A DNA stretch of 64,000 bases, taken from the NCBI RefSeq assembly GCF_000014745.1, contig NC_008347.1, positions 2,682,001-2,746,000 of the forward strand, read 5' to 3'. A program made the translations under genes and the position numbers. A model generated the notes under the pieces. The model was not told the origin of the DNA, made no database searches, and saw nothing but the letters and a program-made list of their open reading frames with translations. This stretch comes from Maricaulis maris MCS10. GTDB lineage: Bacteria > Pseudomonadota > Alphaproteobacteria > Caulobacterales > Maricaulaceae. This document shows, piece after piece, positions 9,570 through 18,199 of this stretch. Numbering within the stretch: the stretch's first letter is position 1; each line of letters opens with the position of its first letter.

Positions 9570-12411
9570 TTACGTTAGCCTTTGCGTTGCGGACTGCTTC
9601 TAGCCACGCATGGCCATGGTGGAGATCGGGTTCAAGGTAGGTTCCTTCAGCCCATTCATTCCAAGCATTGATAAAGATAGCCTTCTCGCCTGCGGCGCCC
9701 AAGGCCTTTGCCTTGCGCATCTGGACCTCAAGCAAGGCCTGAAATTTACCCGGACAATCGCCTAAGAAGATATCGCCCCGATCACCGCGCCTAGCCGAAT
9801 TATCCCAACCTGTGAAGGCAGAATGAAAATGCCTCCACGCCGGAGCCCCTCGCCTCACTAAGGCTTCGTAGGCGCCATCAACACTGTATAGCTTGCCGTA
9901 GAAATCCTTAGGAATCACCGGCGGCGTATCTACAGGAAAACCGAGATTGTGGGGCGGAAACTCAATAGACCCATCCAGGCCCAAGCCCGCAGGGTCCTCC
10001 ATTTTGTCCGCGCGCTCCATCGCATCCACAGCCAAGAGAAGTGGTTCTTCTAAACCGAGCCTTCGGACTTCTCTTCGCATAACCTCGAAATGACGTTCAG
10101 GCTCGGGGAAAAGCGAGGGGCGGTAGATCGCTATGACAGGGCGACCATTCATGCGGATATATCGAGGATCAGCCAAGGCGTCCCGATGCGCTCGGATAAA
10201 TTGTTTCGAAGATTCGAGGTCGTGTTCCTGCCCGAGAAGTACAGCTCGATTACGCCCATCCCAGGTTCGGGTCCAAGGTTCGTTAGCCCAACACACACAG
10301 AAATCGAGTGGGATATCCTTGTTCCGAACCAGCATTTCTAGAGGGCGCTCAAGAATTCGTCTTCCCGAGAAATAATAAGAATAGAAAACAAAGCCATCGA
10401 TCCCGTAACGATTCGCTAAACTGGCCTGAGCTCTCAAAGCGTTAGGATCTAGGAGATTATAATAGCCAAGGTCAGTTGGAACCCGTGGCTGCCGATGGTC
10501 TTCAAACAAAGCTTTTGCCCGGCCCACATTGGTCCATTCGGTGAAGCCCCTGCCCCACCATAAGTCGTTCTCCGGTACAGAGTGATATTGAGGCAAATAG
10601 AAGCAATAGGCCTTAACCGCATGGTCATCCGCGACGCGCTCAAAAGTCTGCCTATCTCTGATTGTGTTACGATTCGTAGCAGACAAGGTTTGCTTGTACT
10701 GCGGCGATATCTTGTTTGAGCTCAAGCTCAGGTGGTGCCAGATTAGCGCCTTATGAACATAACGTGCACGACGCCCCTTGACGCGCGTGCGTAGGCCGAG
10801 CTCAACATCCTCACAATATGCCGGCGCCAGCCGGTCATCAAACAATCCGCGTCGGGTGATCAGGTCCTCGGTCCGGAACGCCAAACACACGCCTGATAAA
10901 TAATCTACATCACGGTCAAAATTATAAGCCGGCGCATTCGGGCTATCATTCAATCCGACCATTGTCGTTGAAGCTTCACACCCCAAAGCGCCGCCCGCTT
11001 CCTGAAGAACTCCCGACGGATATAGGACCTTGGGCCCAACAAGACTAACATTCGGGTCCGTCTCCAGCTCCAAGATTAGGTTCTCGAAACAATCACGTTC
11101 TATAATTACATCATTATTGATTAGAATAGTGAACGGAGTTCTGACCTTCTTAATGTTGGAATTGACGTTCCGTAAAAAACCTTTGTTGATTGCATTCCTA
11201 TGATGGTAAAGACCAGCTATTCCAGCAAGTCGACTAAAATCCTCTGTCGACTTGTCATCAAATATATGGACCTCACAATTCTTGGCGCTGCTTGAAACGG
11301 CGATCGAGTATAATAGATCGATCGTTACATCGACTTCATTGTAGACGGGTACCGCGACGGCGATCGTTGGGTTGTCGACACAGAAGCCTTCGAGGTGAAG
11401 ATAGGCCAGTTTCTCGGCCGAACTCAAAGAGGTGTACTCGGCAGACAGGGGGGCCAGCCCCAACTCGCTCCGCCGCACTTCGAGCGCGCTTTTCTCAATT
11501 CGCCGAAATTCATCGCGCGCGCGCTCATAGTTCAACGGAAAGACAGACGGCTCGACCTCAATACGATTGGCTGAAACGCGCTCGGGACCAAGAGGAGCAT
11601 CGGTCGGCAATACAGGAACAAATGCCTCGCGTCCTTCGTAACGTCCGGAGCTCAAAAAGTGCAGAAGCGGAGGTACCTTTTCGGCTCGGACATCCGCGTG
11701 GTTAAGCATGTATTGAACGCCGTCGAATTCTGGCGAGGAAGGAACAAAACTGGGGTCACCGTTAAGGACGAACCAGGATAAGGCAGTTTGCGCGTTTCCG
11801 AATGGCCCGAAGATTCGGTCAATATGTGCTAGATCAAGGTAAGGATTGGGAAAACGGCCCTCGTGCACGCCAGACAGCCAAAAATGCCAATGCGGATTCA
11901 TTTGAGCTTGGGCAACATCGGGCTGCATTTTCAGGTAATATTGCGGATCAAAGTAGGGCGTGGTCGACTGCTGCTTCTCAACCCTGTCCACCAAAACTTT
12001 AAAAATCTGCGCTACAGACTGGCGCCGGTAATCGAGGACCTGTTGGTCAAGCAACCAATCGAGGCGGACCATTGGATGAGGGTCCGCTCCCTGACGACAC
12101 CCTTCAGCACAAAAATGTGCCAAGGCGTTAATTGTGGAGTCGAACTCGATCCCGACCACTTTGGCATAATGCGCTGCATCAAAGACGGGAGAAGGAAGAC
12201 AGGGAGCCATCGCAGACAAGTCTGCCAAGTCATCGAGCTTCACACTGCCCCCAAGTGCAAGTTCGAGATATGCGGGAGAATAAACGCGCCCGAGTATTTC
12301 TAGCGACGGCGCCGCCGGCACGGCACTTGTCTCAGCGGCAAACCAAAGCGGTTGCAATCGTTCGACCAAGACCGAAACCCTACGACCAAATTTCCATCCT
12401 CGCCCCGTCAT
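9562..12411 (-). CDS. GT2 glycosyltransferase-WbsX fusion with NPDV-type repeats
   Basis: A 949-residue multidomain protein. Residues about 76-113, 152-188 and 229-265 are three copies of a module of the type FDxxYYLKMQPDV...HFWLSGVHEGR. Residues about 348-590 are a GT2 domain (TIAVAVPVYNEVDV; metal site INNDV; YCEDVELGLR as the catalytic region). Residues about 598-940 match WbsX, a GH99-like domain of glycan clusters (YCFYLPQYH, GFTEWTNVGRAK, WANEPWTRTWDG, INAWNEWAEGTYLEP). It could both extend a glycan and modify or cleave it, but WbsX chemistry is poorly established. It starts 5 bases after the repeat-protein gene and overlaps the GT4 gene by 8 bases. No signal peptide is visible, so a cytoplasmic role is likely. 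Confidence 0.8.
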   Translation of the reverse strand: MTGRGWKFGRRVSVLVERLQPLWFAAETSAVPAAPSLEILGRVYSPAYLELALGGSVKLDDLADLSAMAPCLPSPVFDAAHYAKVVGIEFDSTINALAHFCAEGCRQGADPHPMVRLDWLLDQQVLDYRRQSVAQIFKVLVDRVEKQQSTTPYFDPQYYLKMQPDVAQAQMNPHWHFWLSGVHEGRFPNPYLDLAHIDRIFGPFGNAQTALSWFVLNGDPSFVPSSPEFDGVQYMLNHADVRAEKVPPLLHFLSSGRYEGREAFVPVLPTDAPLGPERVSANRIEVEPSVFPLNYERARDEFRRIEKSALEVRRSELGLAPLSAEYTSLSSAEKLAYLHLEGFCVDNPTIAVAVPVYNEVDVTIDLLYSIAVSSSAKNCEVHIFDDKSTEDFSRLAGIAGLYHHRNAINKGFLRNVNSNIKKVRTPFTILINNDVIIERDCFENLILELETDPNVSLVGPKVLYPSGVLQEAGGALGCEASTTMVGLNDSPNAPAYNFDRDVDYLSGVCLAFRTEDLITRRGLFDDRLAPAYCEDVELGLRTRVKGRRARYVHKALIWHHLSLSSNKISPQYKQTLSATNRNTIRDRQTFERVADDHAVKAYCFYLPQYHSVPENDLWWGRGFTEWTNVGRAKALFEDHRQPRVPTDLGYYNLLDPNALRAQASLANRYGIDGFVFYSYYFSGRRILERPLEMLVRNKDIPLDFCVCWANEPWTRTWDGRNRAVLLGQEHDLESSKQFIRAHRDALADPRYIRMNGRPVIAIYRPSLFPEPERHFEVMRREVRRLGLEEPLLLAVDAMERADKMEDPAGLGLDGSIEFPPHNLGFPVDTPPVIPKDFYGKLYSVDGAYEALVRRGAPAWRHFHSAFTGWDNSARRGDRGDIFLGDCPGKFQALLEVQMRKAKALGAAGEKAIFINAWNEWAEGTYLEPDLHHGHAWLEAVRNAKANVNV

Positions 12412-12416
12412 GTGAC

Positions 12417-12848
12417 CTATTCTGCGCCTCGAATGTACCGGGCTGCTCGCATTTGCGCATGCGACCCAACACGCCCTTCGGCGTATCCCGTTTCGTGAAA
12501 ATGCGCGCTCACATTGACGATATCGCCACTCTCAAACGCGGCAGCAATATCAGGATTGTGGCTCAAATATTCCTGCTCCTGGCACTTGAGGGAATAGTCT
12601 CGCCCCTCTTGAAACCCTTGCCGAAGGAAATGATCAAGCGCACTAGCGACTCGACCTCGAGAGATTGCGTCACCCACATCAGGATTGCGTTGGACATACT
12701 CGTCCTCGTCAAACTCAGCTGACGTAGCGCACAATATAAACAAATACCGAACTAAGTCGGTCGGAACCTCAACCCTATCCAGCTTTGTTGCAAGAACCGT
12801 GCGGAGCTGCTTGCTGACAGCTCCGTTGCTCGGCGGAAAGTATGTCAT
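12417..12848 (-). CDS. Small protein with two NPDV-type repeats
   Basis: A 143-residue protein of unknown function. Two tandem modules are visible, one around EYVQRNPDV...HFLRQGFQEGRDY and one around EYLSHNPDIAAA...HFHETGYAEGRVG. Both follow a Y-L-x-x-N-P-D-(V/I)...H-F/Y...G...E-G-R pattern that recurs in the N-terminus of the next gene's product. ATG 12848 is chosen because GGGGGAGG lies just upstream; a longer frame from 12941 lacks such a site. No signal peptide, transmembrane segment or catalytic motif is visible. It is the first gene of the minus-strand run ending at 6553 and lies 5 bases before the GT2-WbsX gene. I infer a scaffold or glycan-contacting role; this is not shown. Confidence 0.7.
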   Translation of the reverse strand: MTYFPPSNGAVSKQLRTVLATKLDRVEVPTDLVRYLFILCATSAEFDEDEYVQRNPDVGDAISRGRVASALDHFLRQGFQEGRDYSLKCQEQEYLSHNPDIAAAFESGDIVNVSAHFHETGYAEGRVGSHAQMRAARYIRGAE

Positions 12849-13041
12849 CGCGCCCTGCCTCCCCCTAATTTCGCCAATGCCTGCACTGAAAAGCACCTCG
12901 CTGGATGGCCTAGCAAGACCGTTGTGACTGAGCAAGCGCAATCACTGCGCGAAACCCCGTTGAATTCAGCGACCACCCTTGCCTGAAAAATGCCCGCATC
13001 GCCTGCAAATAATCAGCTAGGCTCCTGAAATAAAGTAGCGA

Positions 13042-13851
13042 TTACGCATAGCCGAGCCGCTTCATTATTGGACCACACTTGTCCTGGATCATTTTGATTT
13101 GTTCGGGCGTCAGATGTTCTTTGAATGAAGTACCGCCAAGCTTCTCAATCGGAGTAACCGGGGCACGGTAGGGCGTTCGCTGAGCCCTTTCCATCTCGAG
13201 AAAATCCCGTATCTCCGGACGACCATCCACGCCCAAAAACGCGACAAGTCTGTCCGCGATACTCAACCCCTTCTTCGAGACGAAATCTTCGTAACGCACG
13301 CTCATGAACCGATCATCTAAGAGCTTGTCGCCAAGTGCGATGGCAGGCTCAGTGTGCCGAAGCCAGTTCTTGATGGTGACATCTATGTCGTCAGAATAAA
13401 TGGGAAGCTTCAGATAGGACGTAATGCAGGACCTAGGGTCCCTATAAACATGTATGAATTTGGCTTCGGGTAAAGCCTCAATCATGAGGTCCAGGCACCC
13501 ATTATTGTTGGCATCTGCATATCCGGGGTTCTTGTCGCCGAATACGGCAACGCGGCGGTAGTAATGCTGCTCCGACAGCACTGGGCACCCAAGGTTCGTC
13601 TTGTTAACTTCCTGTGCGTAGAACTCGCGGATATTGTCGACAAGGGATTTTATAACCGACTTCGCATAAGCATTGCGCAAAGGGTGCTCCGGAAGCATTT
13701 CCGAGGGTTTTCGCAAACGATCTGCAATGTTTGCGACGACATTCCATGCCCGCAACTCATTTGTCACGAAAATTTGAGGGTGTCGATTGATAGCTGTCGT
13801 AAAGAAGGTCGAACCGGATCGCGGCGCACCGATAATGATCAGTGGAATCAT
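13042..13851 (-). CDS. Sulfotransferase (island sulfotransferase 3)
   Basis: A 269-residue protein with the textbook PAPS loop LIIIGAPRSGSTFFTTAIN at the N-terminus, and FIHVYRDPRSCITSYLK in the middle, where Arg and Ser would bind the 3'-phosphate. It belongs to the Sulfotransfer_1/3-like group. The start codon lies one base beyond the stop of the ABC ATPase gene, so permease, ATPase and sulfotransferase form one tight unit. That link suggests that sulfation and export act on the same polymer. No membrane anchor is seen, so sulfation would be cytoplasmic and precede export. The 190 bases after it hold the leader of the repeat-protein gene. Confidence 0.85.
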   Translation of the reverse strand: MIPLIIIGAPRSGSTFFTTAINRHPQIFVTNELRAWNVVANIADRLRKPSEMLPEHPLRNAYAKSVIKSLVDNIREFYAQEVNKTNLGCPVLSEQHYYRRVAVFGDKNPGYADANNNGCLDLMIEALPEAKFIHVYRDPRSCITSYLKLPIYSDDIDVTIKNWLRHTEPAIALGDKLLDDRFMSVRYEDFVSKKGLSIADRLVAFLGVDGRPEIRDFLEMERAQRTPYRAPVTPIEKLGGTSFKEHLTPEQIKMIQDKCGPIMKRLGYA

Positions 13852-13852
13852 C

Positions 13853-14566
13853 TCATACTCCGCCTGCCACTATTTTATCTTCAAGCATCTTTCGATAAGC
13901 GGCAACGACATCATCTATCTCACCAAGCGAGACAATTTTACCCGCGTCGATGATCATGGCCTTGTTACAGATATTACGCATCAGCTGGAGGTTATGCGTT
14001 GCAAGCACCAACAATCCGGATTGTTCAACGACTTCCCGCATTCGCACTCGCGCCTTTCGGATAAATTCCGCATCACCAGCGCCAAGCCACTCATCCATGA
14101 GAAGCACATCGGCGCTTACAGCGGTTGTAATCGCAAACGCCAAGCGCAATGCCATCCCGCTCGAATAGCGAGAGAGTGGCTCGTGTATCCAGTCGCCCAA
14201 TTGCGCGAATTCAATGATAGACGGCGCAAGAGAGCCAGCCTCTTTGAGGCTTAGACCCATGACAGCGCCACGTAGGAAGATGTTCTCCCACCCCGTGGCT
14301 TCTGGAACAAAGCCCAATGAAGCATTGAAAATTGAAGCCACATCCCCAACCACTTCGACCTGGCCCCGCTCCGGCAGATAAATGCCCGCCAAAGTACGCA
14401 AAAGCGTGCTCTTTCCCGACCCGTTACGCCCCAATATGCCGAGCCGATCACCCTGTGTGACCTCAAAACTCACCCCTTGAAGCGCCCAGCTACTATCCCC
14501 CGATTTCGACGAATTGGTGTACCGGATGTGGAGGTCGTCGACTTTGATAAAGGGAGCTACCGACAT
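13853..14566 (-). CDS. Polysaccharide ABC exporter ATPase (Wzt/KpsT-like)
   Basis: A 237-residue ATPase. Walker A is GILGRNGSGKSTLL, the signature region is LSRYSSGMALRLAF, and Walker B is DVLLMDEWLGAGD, the spelling typical of polysaccharide and teichoic-acid exporters (Wzt, KpsT, TagH). It ends soon after the ATPase core and lacks the C-terminal carbohydrate-binding domain of long Wzt proteins, so recognition of a capped chain end is not expected. ATG 14566 is preferred over an upstream in-frame ATG at 14641 that would overlap the permease gene by 73 bases; it lies 2 bases after the permease stop. With the permease it would move an undecaprenyl- or lipid-linked glycan across the inner membrane. 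Confidence 0.88.
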   Translation of the reverse strand: MSVAPFIKVDDLHIRYTNSSKSGDSSWALQGVSFEVTQGDRLGILGRNGSGKSTLLRTLAGIYLPERGQVEVVGDVASIFNASLGFVPEATGWENIFLRGAVMGLSLKEAGSLAPSIIEFAQLGDWIHEPLSRYSSGMALRLAFAITTAVSADVLLMDEWLGAGDAEFIRKARVRMREVVEQSGLLVLATHNLQLMRNICNKAMIIDAGKIVSLGEIDDVVAAYRKMLEDKIVAGGV

Positions 14567-14568
14567 TT

Positions 14569-15390
14569 TTATAACCAATAGGTGATGCGACGGCCATAGG
14601 CCTGCAAGGTGCAAATTGATGCAACCATCATAACACAACAAATACTGGACGCCACGATCCAGTCTGTCGCAGCAGTCGGCTCACCCAATATGGGTTGGCG
14701 AACAATATTCAAGAAATAAGTAAAGGGATTGTAGGTATAAACATAGTAGAGAAAACCCTCCCCGAACCCTGCACTCTCCAAATGATTTGATCTCCGGTCG
14801 GGAATCCAGATGATCGGCGTGAAGAAAAACGAAAGACGCATGACCGAACCCACAATTTCCGTGAAATCCGGCATTCGTGCCGCGACTAGTCCAAAAACGG
14901 TGGTGGTGCAAACGGCCGTCGCAATTACGAGCACAAGTCCCGGTAGAGCCGCGAAGACTTCAAGCGTCGGTCGCCAGCCGAACGCCAAGGAGATAAAGCT
15001 CGCGGTGATGAGGCAGAGCAGCAGCAGCACGCCATTTCTCACGACATGCACCAAAACAAATGCTGTTCTTGGCGCACGCATCTGCAACAACATCGACCGG
15101 TTGGCGACCAACACACTACAACCAGCTACCACACTGGTACTGATAAAGTTCCAGACCGCGAAACCGAACGCGACATAAGGGACGTGTTGCGATGCCGGAA
15201 CACCGAGAAGACTCGATAGAAGAACACCAATCCCAATAGCGGATGTCGCGAAACCGAGCACAATCCAAAGGCTACCAATGAGTGGTCGGCGATACTCTAT
15301 CTGCAGCCGCTTCACACCTAAATACGCCCAGCGGTCCAGACCACTCAGTGCACTCTTGAAGTCCGCCAACGCGTACATGGGGGATCCCAT
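14569..15390 (-). CDS. Polysaccharide ABC exporter permease (Wzm/KpsM-like)
   Basis: A 273-residue ABC-2 type membrane protein with about six hydrophobic segments (for example IVLGFATSAIGIGVLLSSLL and NGVLLLLCLITASFISLAF), a cytoplasmic N-terminus containing RLQIEYRRPLIGSLW, and the conserved FFFTPIIW segment before the last loop. This layout fits the permease of capsule, O-antigen or teichoic-acid exporters. It is the first gene of the permease-ATPase-sulfotransferase unit and is divergent from the large GT fusion at 15566; the 175 bases between starts must carry both promoters, though I cannot pick clear boxes. Confidence 0.88.
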   Translation of the reverse strand: MGSPMYALADFKSALSGLDRWAYLGVKRLQIEYRRPLIGSLWIVLGFATSAIGIGVLLSSLLGVPASQHVPYVAFGFAVWNFISTSVVAGCSVLVANRSMLLQMRAPRTAFVLVHVVRNGVLLLLCLITASFISLAFGWRPTLEVFAALPGLVLVIATAVCTTTVFGLVAARMPDFTEIVGSVMRLSFFFTPIIWIPDRRSNHLESAGFGEGFLYYVYTYNPFTYFLNIVRQPILGEPTAATDWIVASSICCVMMVASICTLQAYGRRITYWL

Positions 15391-15565
15391 CCTCTCTATA
15401 TCCAGCGCCCGTGTTACAGGCGGTCTTTGATGGTGGCAAGAAGAGACACCCAGAATGCCGCAGTGCGAACGCTTTCAATTACATGACCGCGTGTTAGAAG
15501 TCCTTTTTTCAAATCCTGACGCCCCGAAGGAACCAGGAATGTGGCAGGACAAGCTCGGAGTGAAT

Positions 15566-18109
15566 ATGGAAAATCTAGTCTATTTCACAATTTGTTCGCG
15601 CAATTACATGGCGTATGCCCTAACGCTCGGCAGATCGCTTGTCCAGGCGAATCCTAAAGCGAAATTTGTCATCGGTATGGCAGATGAATGGCCTTCCGGA
15701 CAGTATGTCGGCGACGTCGAGTTTGAGGTCATACCAGCTTCGAATATCGGCCTTCCGACCTTTGACGACATGATTACGCGCTACTCCGTGATGGAGCTCA
15801 ACACGGCGATCAAGCCCAGAATGATACGATATCTCATGGAGGACCGAGGCTTTGAGCGCGTCGTTTATCTTGACCCGGATATTTTTGTCATTTCGCCCTT
15901 GATTGAACTCAGCACTCGATTGGACGACGGAGTCGAATGCGTGCTGACACCCCACGCCCTCGCACCCTTAGATGATGGCGGCGATCCGAACGATGTCCGC
16001 CTCTTAAGGACAGGGGTCTACAACCTGGGCTTCGTTGCGATGCGCCGCTCAATCAATGTCTCAAATTTTCTCAAATGGTGGGAAACGCAGTTAGAGACCA
16101 AATGTGTCGTCGATCTTGAAAACGGTCTGTTTGTCGACCAGAAATTCATGGATCTCGCTCCTTGCTACATTGAAAATACCCACATACTGCGGCACGCGGG
16201 TTACAATGTCGCCTATTGGAATCTGACACACCGTCACGTTAAAGCGTCGAACCGATCCTACGAAGTCAATGAGCAACCGCTCAGATTTGTCCATTTCAGC
16301 GGTGTCGCCCCCAAAGATGCCAGCGTCTTTTCCAAGCACCAGAACCGCTTCACACCCGAAAACATCGGGGATCTCAAGCCGATCTTCGATAATTATCTCA
16401 AGCGCTTGAAGGACAATGGCAACGAGGCATGGAGCGCAATATCTTATGCCTTTGACCAACGCGACGGCATTACGCTCGACTCGCCCTTGCGTCGGGTCTA
16501 CGCGGAGCAGCATCCGCTCCCTCGGAGAAACACGACCTTATCAGGCAAAGAACTGATCAGACTCGCAAATCAGCCCGCGCGCCTTGAGGGCCCAGCGTTC
16601 CCAACTCGATATGTCCACGCCCTTTGGAAAAGTCGCGAGGACCTTCGAAAGGCCTTCGACGTTGATACAGCAAATGGGCGAACCCGTCTGGCCGAATGGG
16701 TACTTTCAAGCGGAATTCGAGAGGTTGGGATTTCTGACGCCCTACTTCAACCCGCTCGGGACGCCCTTCAATTTGCCAATCAATTGCAGCCGACAGCTGA
16801 GGCGCCAGGACTTAAACACAGGATTGCTCGGCGACTCATCATGATCGCTTCGCATCTTCGCTTTGTCGCCCAACGATTACCAAATGGCCTGACCAGACCG
16901 GTCAAGCGTTGGCTCCGAGCTGCCATTTCAACGTCTCCCTATGCTTCGACTATTAGCCAGAAGCCAAAGCAGAAAATCCGACGAGAGGACGATGGTGTCG
17001 CCATCTATGGCAATTTTGGAACTGAAAGCGGTGTCGGAGAAGGCGCGAGACAAGCGCACACCGCACTCCAGCAGGCCGGTTATACCGCTGAGGCGCATTC
17101 CATACTGGCCTTGGGAGGGTTTGCAAACAATGTCGAATATGACAATGCTCAAGTGGCTGGAGCGAGTGGGAAACCAGTTAGACTTTTTCACATCAATGCA
17201 GACCAGACGCCGCACATCCTCGACGCACTCGCGTTCGATGAGCATCTCGCAGGTAGTTATAAAGTTGCATACTGGGCCTGGGAATTGTCCAAGTTCCCTG
17301 CCGTATGGACACCCGCGGCAGAACGCTTGGATGAAATCTGGACTCCTAGCGAGTTCACGGCCAAAGCTATTCGGGATGCTGTAGACTGCCCAGTATACGT
17401 GGTCCCTCACCCCGTCCAGGTGACATTGGACCAATCTCCAGATGCGCGCTCCCGGATGCGCGACAAACTTGGATTTGCAGATGACGAATTTGTAGTGCTC
17501 GTCTGTTTTGACTTCAATTCCTACTTGGCCCGCAAGAACCCTGAAGCCGCCCTTTCCGCTTTTCAGAAAGCGCGGCGAGTCAATGATAAGCTTCGCCTTG
17601 TGCTCAAGGTCCACGGCAACTCCCCGTCCCCTCAGCAGCGCCGGCAATTCTTGCAACAGGCTGAAGCCATTGAAGGCGTGATTATTATTGACGGCGTAAT
17701 GAGCAGGGAGGAAATCGATGAGCTTCAGTGGGCCAGTGACACATTCATGTCCCTTCACCGATCAGAGGGATTTGGACTAAATATTCTTGAATGCATGGCC
17801 AAGGGGAAGCCGGTTATCGCTACTGACTATTCCGGCTCAATGGATTTCCTCGACAGTAGGGTTGGCATACCCATTCCTTACACGCTTATAGAAGTCGGGA
17901 AACAAGACTACCCCTTCCCTGAAGGTCAGGTGTGGGCTGATGCAGATGTGTCCGCTGCTGCTGAGGCGCTTGTAACTTTGAGCAACGATATATTGTTTTC
18001 GGAACGATTGGGAAAAGCCGCCCAGAGTCTTGCACGCACGCAATACTCACCCAAAATCGTCGGCCGAATAATGATTGAAAGGTTACAGGCTATTTCGCAG
18101 CAGACCTAA
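15566..18109 (+). CDS. GT8-like/GT4 bifunctional glycosyltransferase
   Basis: An 847-residue fusion. The N-terminal part (about 1-310) is a GT-A-type domain: LVYFTICSRNYMAYALTLG, then VVYLDPDIFVIS with the DPD metal site near residues 103-105, and HFSGVAPKD later. A middle stretch of about 150 residues is poorly conserved and basic. The C-terminal part (about 475-845) is GT-B/GT4: GVGEGARQAH, FDFNSYLARKNPEAAL, and SLHRSEGFGLNILECMAKGK carrying the E-x7-E nucleotide-sugar motif. ATG 15566 has GGAG five bases upstream; a longer frame starts at 15455 but adds an unrelated N-terminus. It is the only plus-strand gene of the island. An IS481 end begins two bases after its stop. Two sequential sugar transfers are inferred. 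Confidence 0.8.
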   Translation: MENLVYFTICSRNYMAYALTLGRSLVQANPKAKFVIGMADEWPSGQYVGDVEFEVIPASNIGLPTFDDMITRYSVMELNTAIKPRMIRYLMEDRGFERVVYLDPDIFVISPLIELSTRLDDGVECVLTPHALAPLDDGGDPNDVRLLRTGVYNLGFVAMRRSINVSNFLKWWETQLETKCVVDLENGLFVDQKFMDLAPCYIENTHILRHAGYNVAYWNLTHRHVKASNRSYEVNEQPLRFVHFSGVAPKDASVFSKHQNRFTPENIGDLKPIFDNYLKRLKDNGNEAWSAISYAFDQRDGITLDSPLRRVYAEQHPLPRRNTTLSGKELIRLANQPARLEGPAFPTRYVHALWKSREDLRKAFDVDTANGRTRLAEWVLSSGIREVGISDALLQPARDALQFANQLQPTAEAPGLKHRIARRLIMIASHLRFVAQRLPNGLTRPVKRWLRAAISTSPYASTISQKPKQKIRREDDGVAIYGNFGTESGVGEGARQAHTALQQAGYTAEAHSILALGGFANNVEYDNAQVAGASGKPVRLFHINADQTPHILDALAFDEHLAGSYKVAYWAWELSKFPAVWTPAAERLDEIWTPSEFTAKAIRDAVDCPVYVVPHPVQVTLDQSPDARSRMRDKLGFADDEFVVLVCFDFNSYLARKNPEAALSAFQKARRVNDKLRLVLKVHGNSPSPQQRRQFLQQAEAIEGVIIIDGVMSREEIDELQWASDTFMSLHRSEGFGLNILECMAKGKPVIATDYSGSMDFLDSRVGIPIPYTLIEVGKQDYPFPEGQVWADADVSAAAEALVTLSNDILFSERLGKAAQSLARTQYSPKIVGRIMIERLQAISQQT

Positions 18110-18110
18110 C

Positions 18111-18199
18111 TTTCATTTCTCAAGACATTGTTCAGCAGGATGCTGAGCTGCTTGGCTGGCGGCTGCCTGTCGAGGCCATAATGCGGGCGCGCTGTGTTG
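18111..18199 (-). mobile_element. IS481-family remnant, diverged
   Basis: Starting TTTCATTTCTCAAGACATTG, this 89-base piece aligns with the left ends at 4878 and 19411 but with many more changes, so it comes from a different, older IS481 relative. It is cut by IS3 copy B at 18200. Confidence 0.65.
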
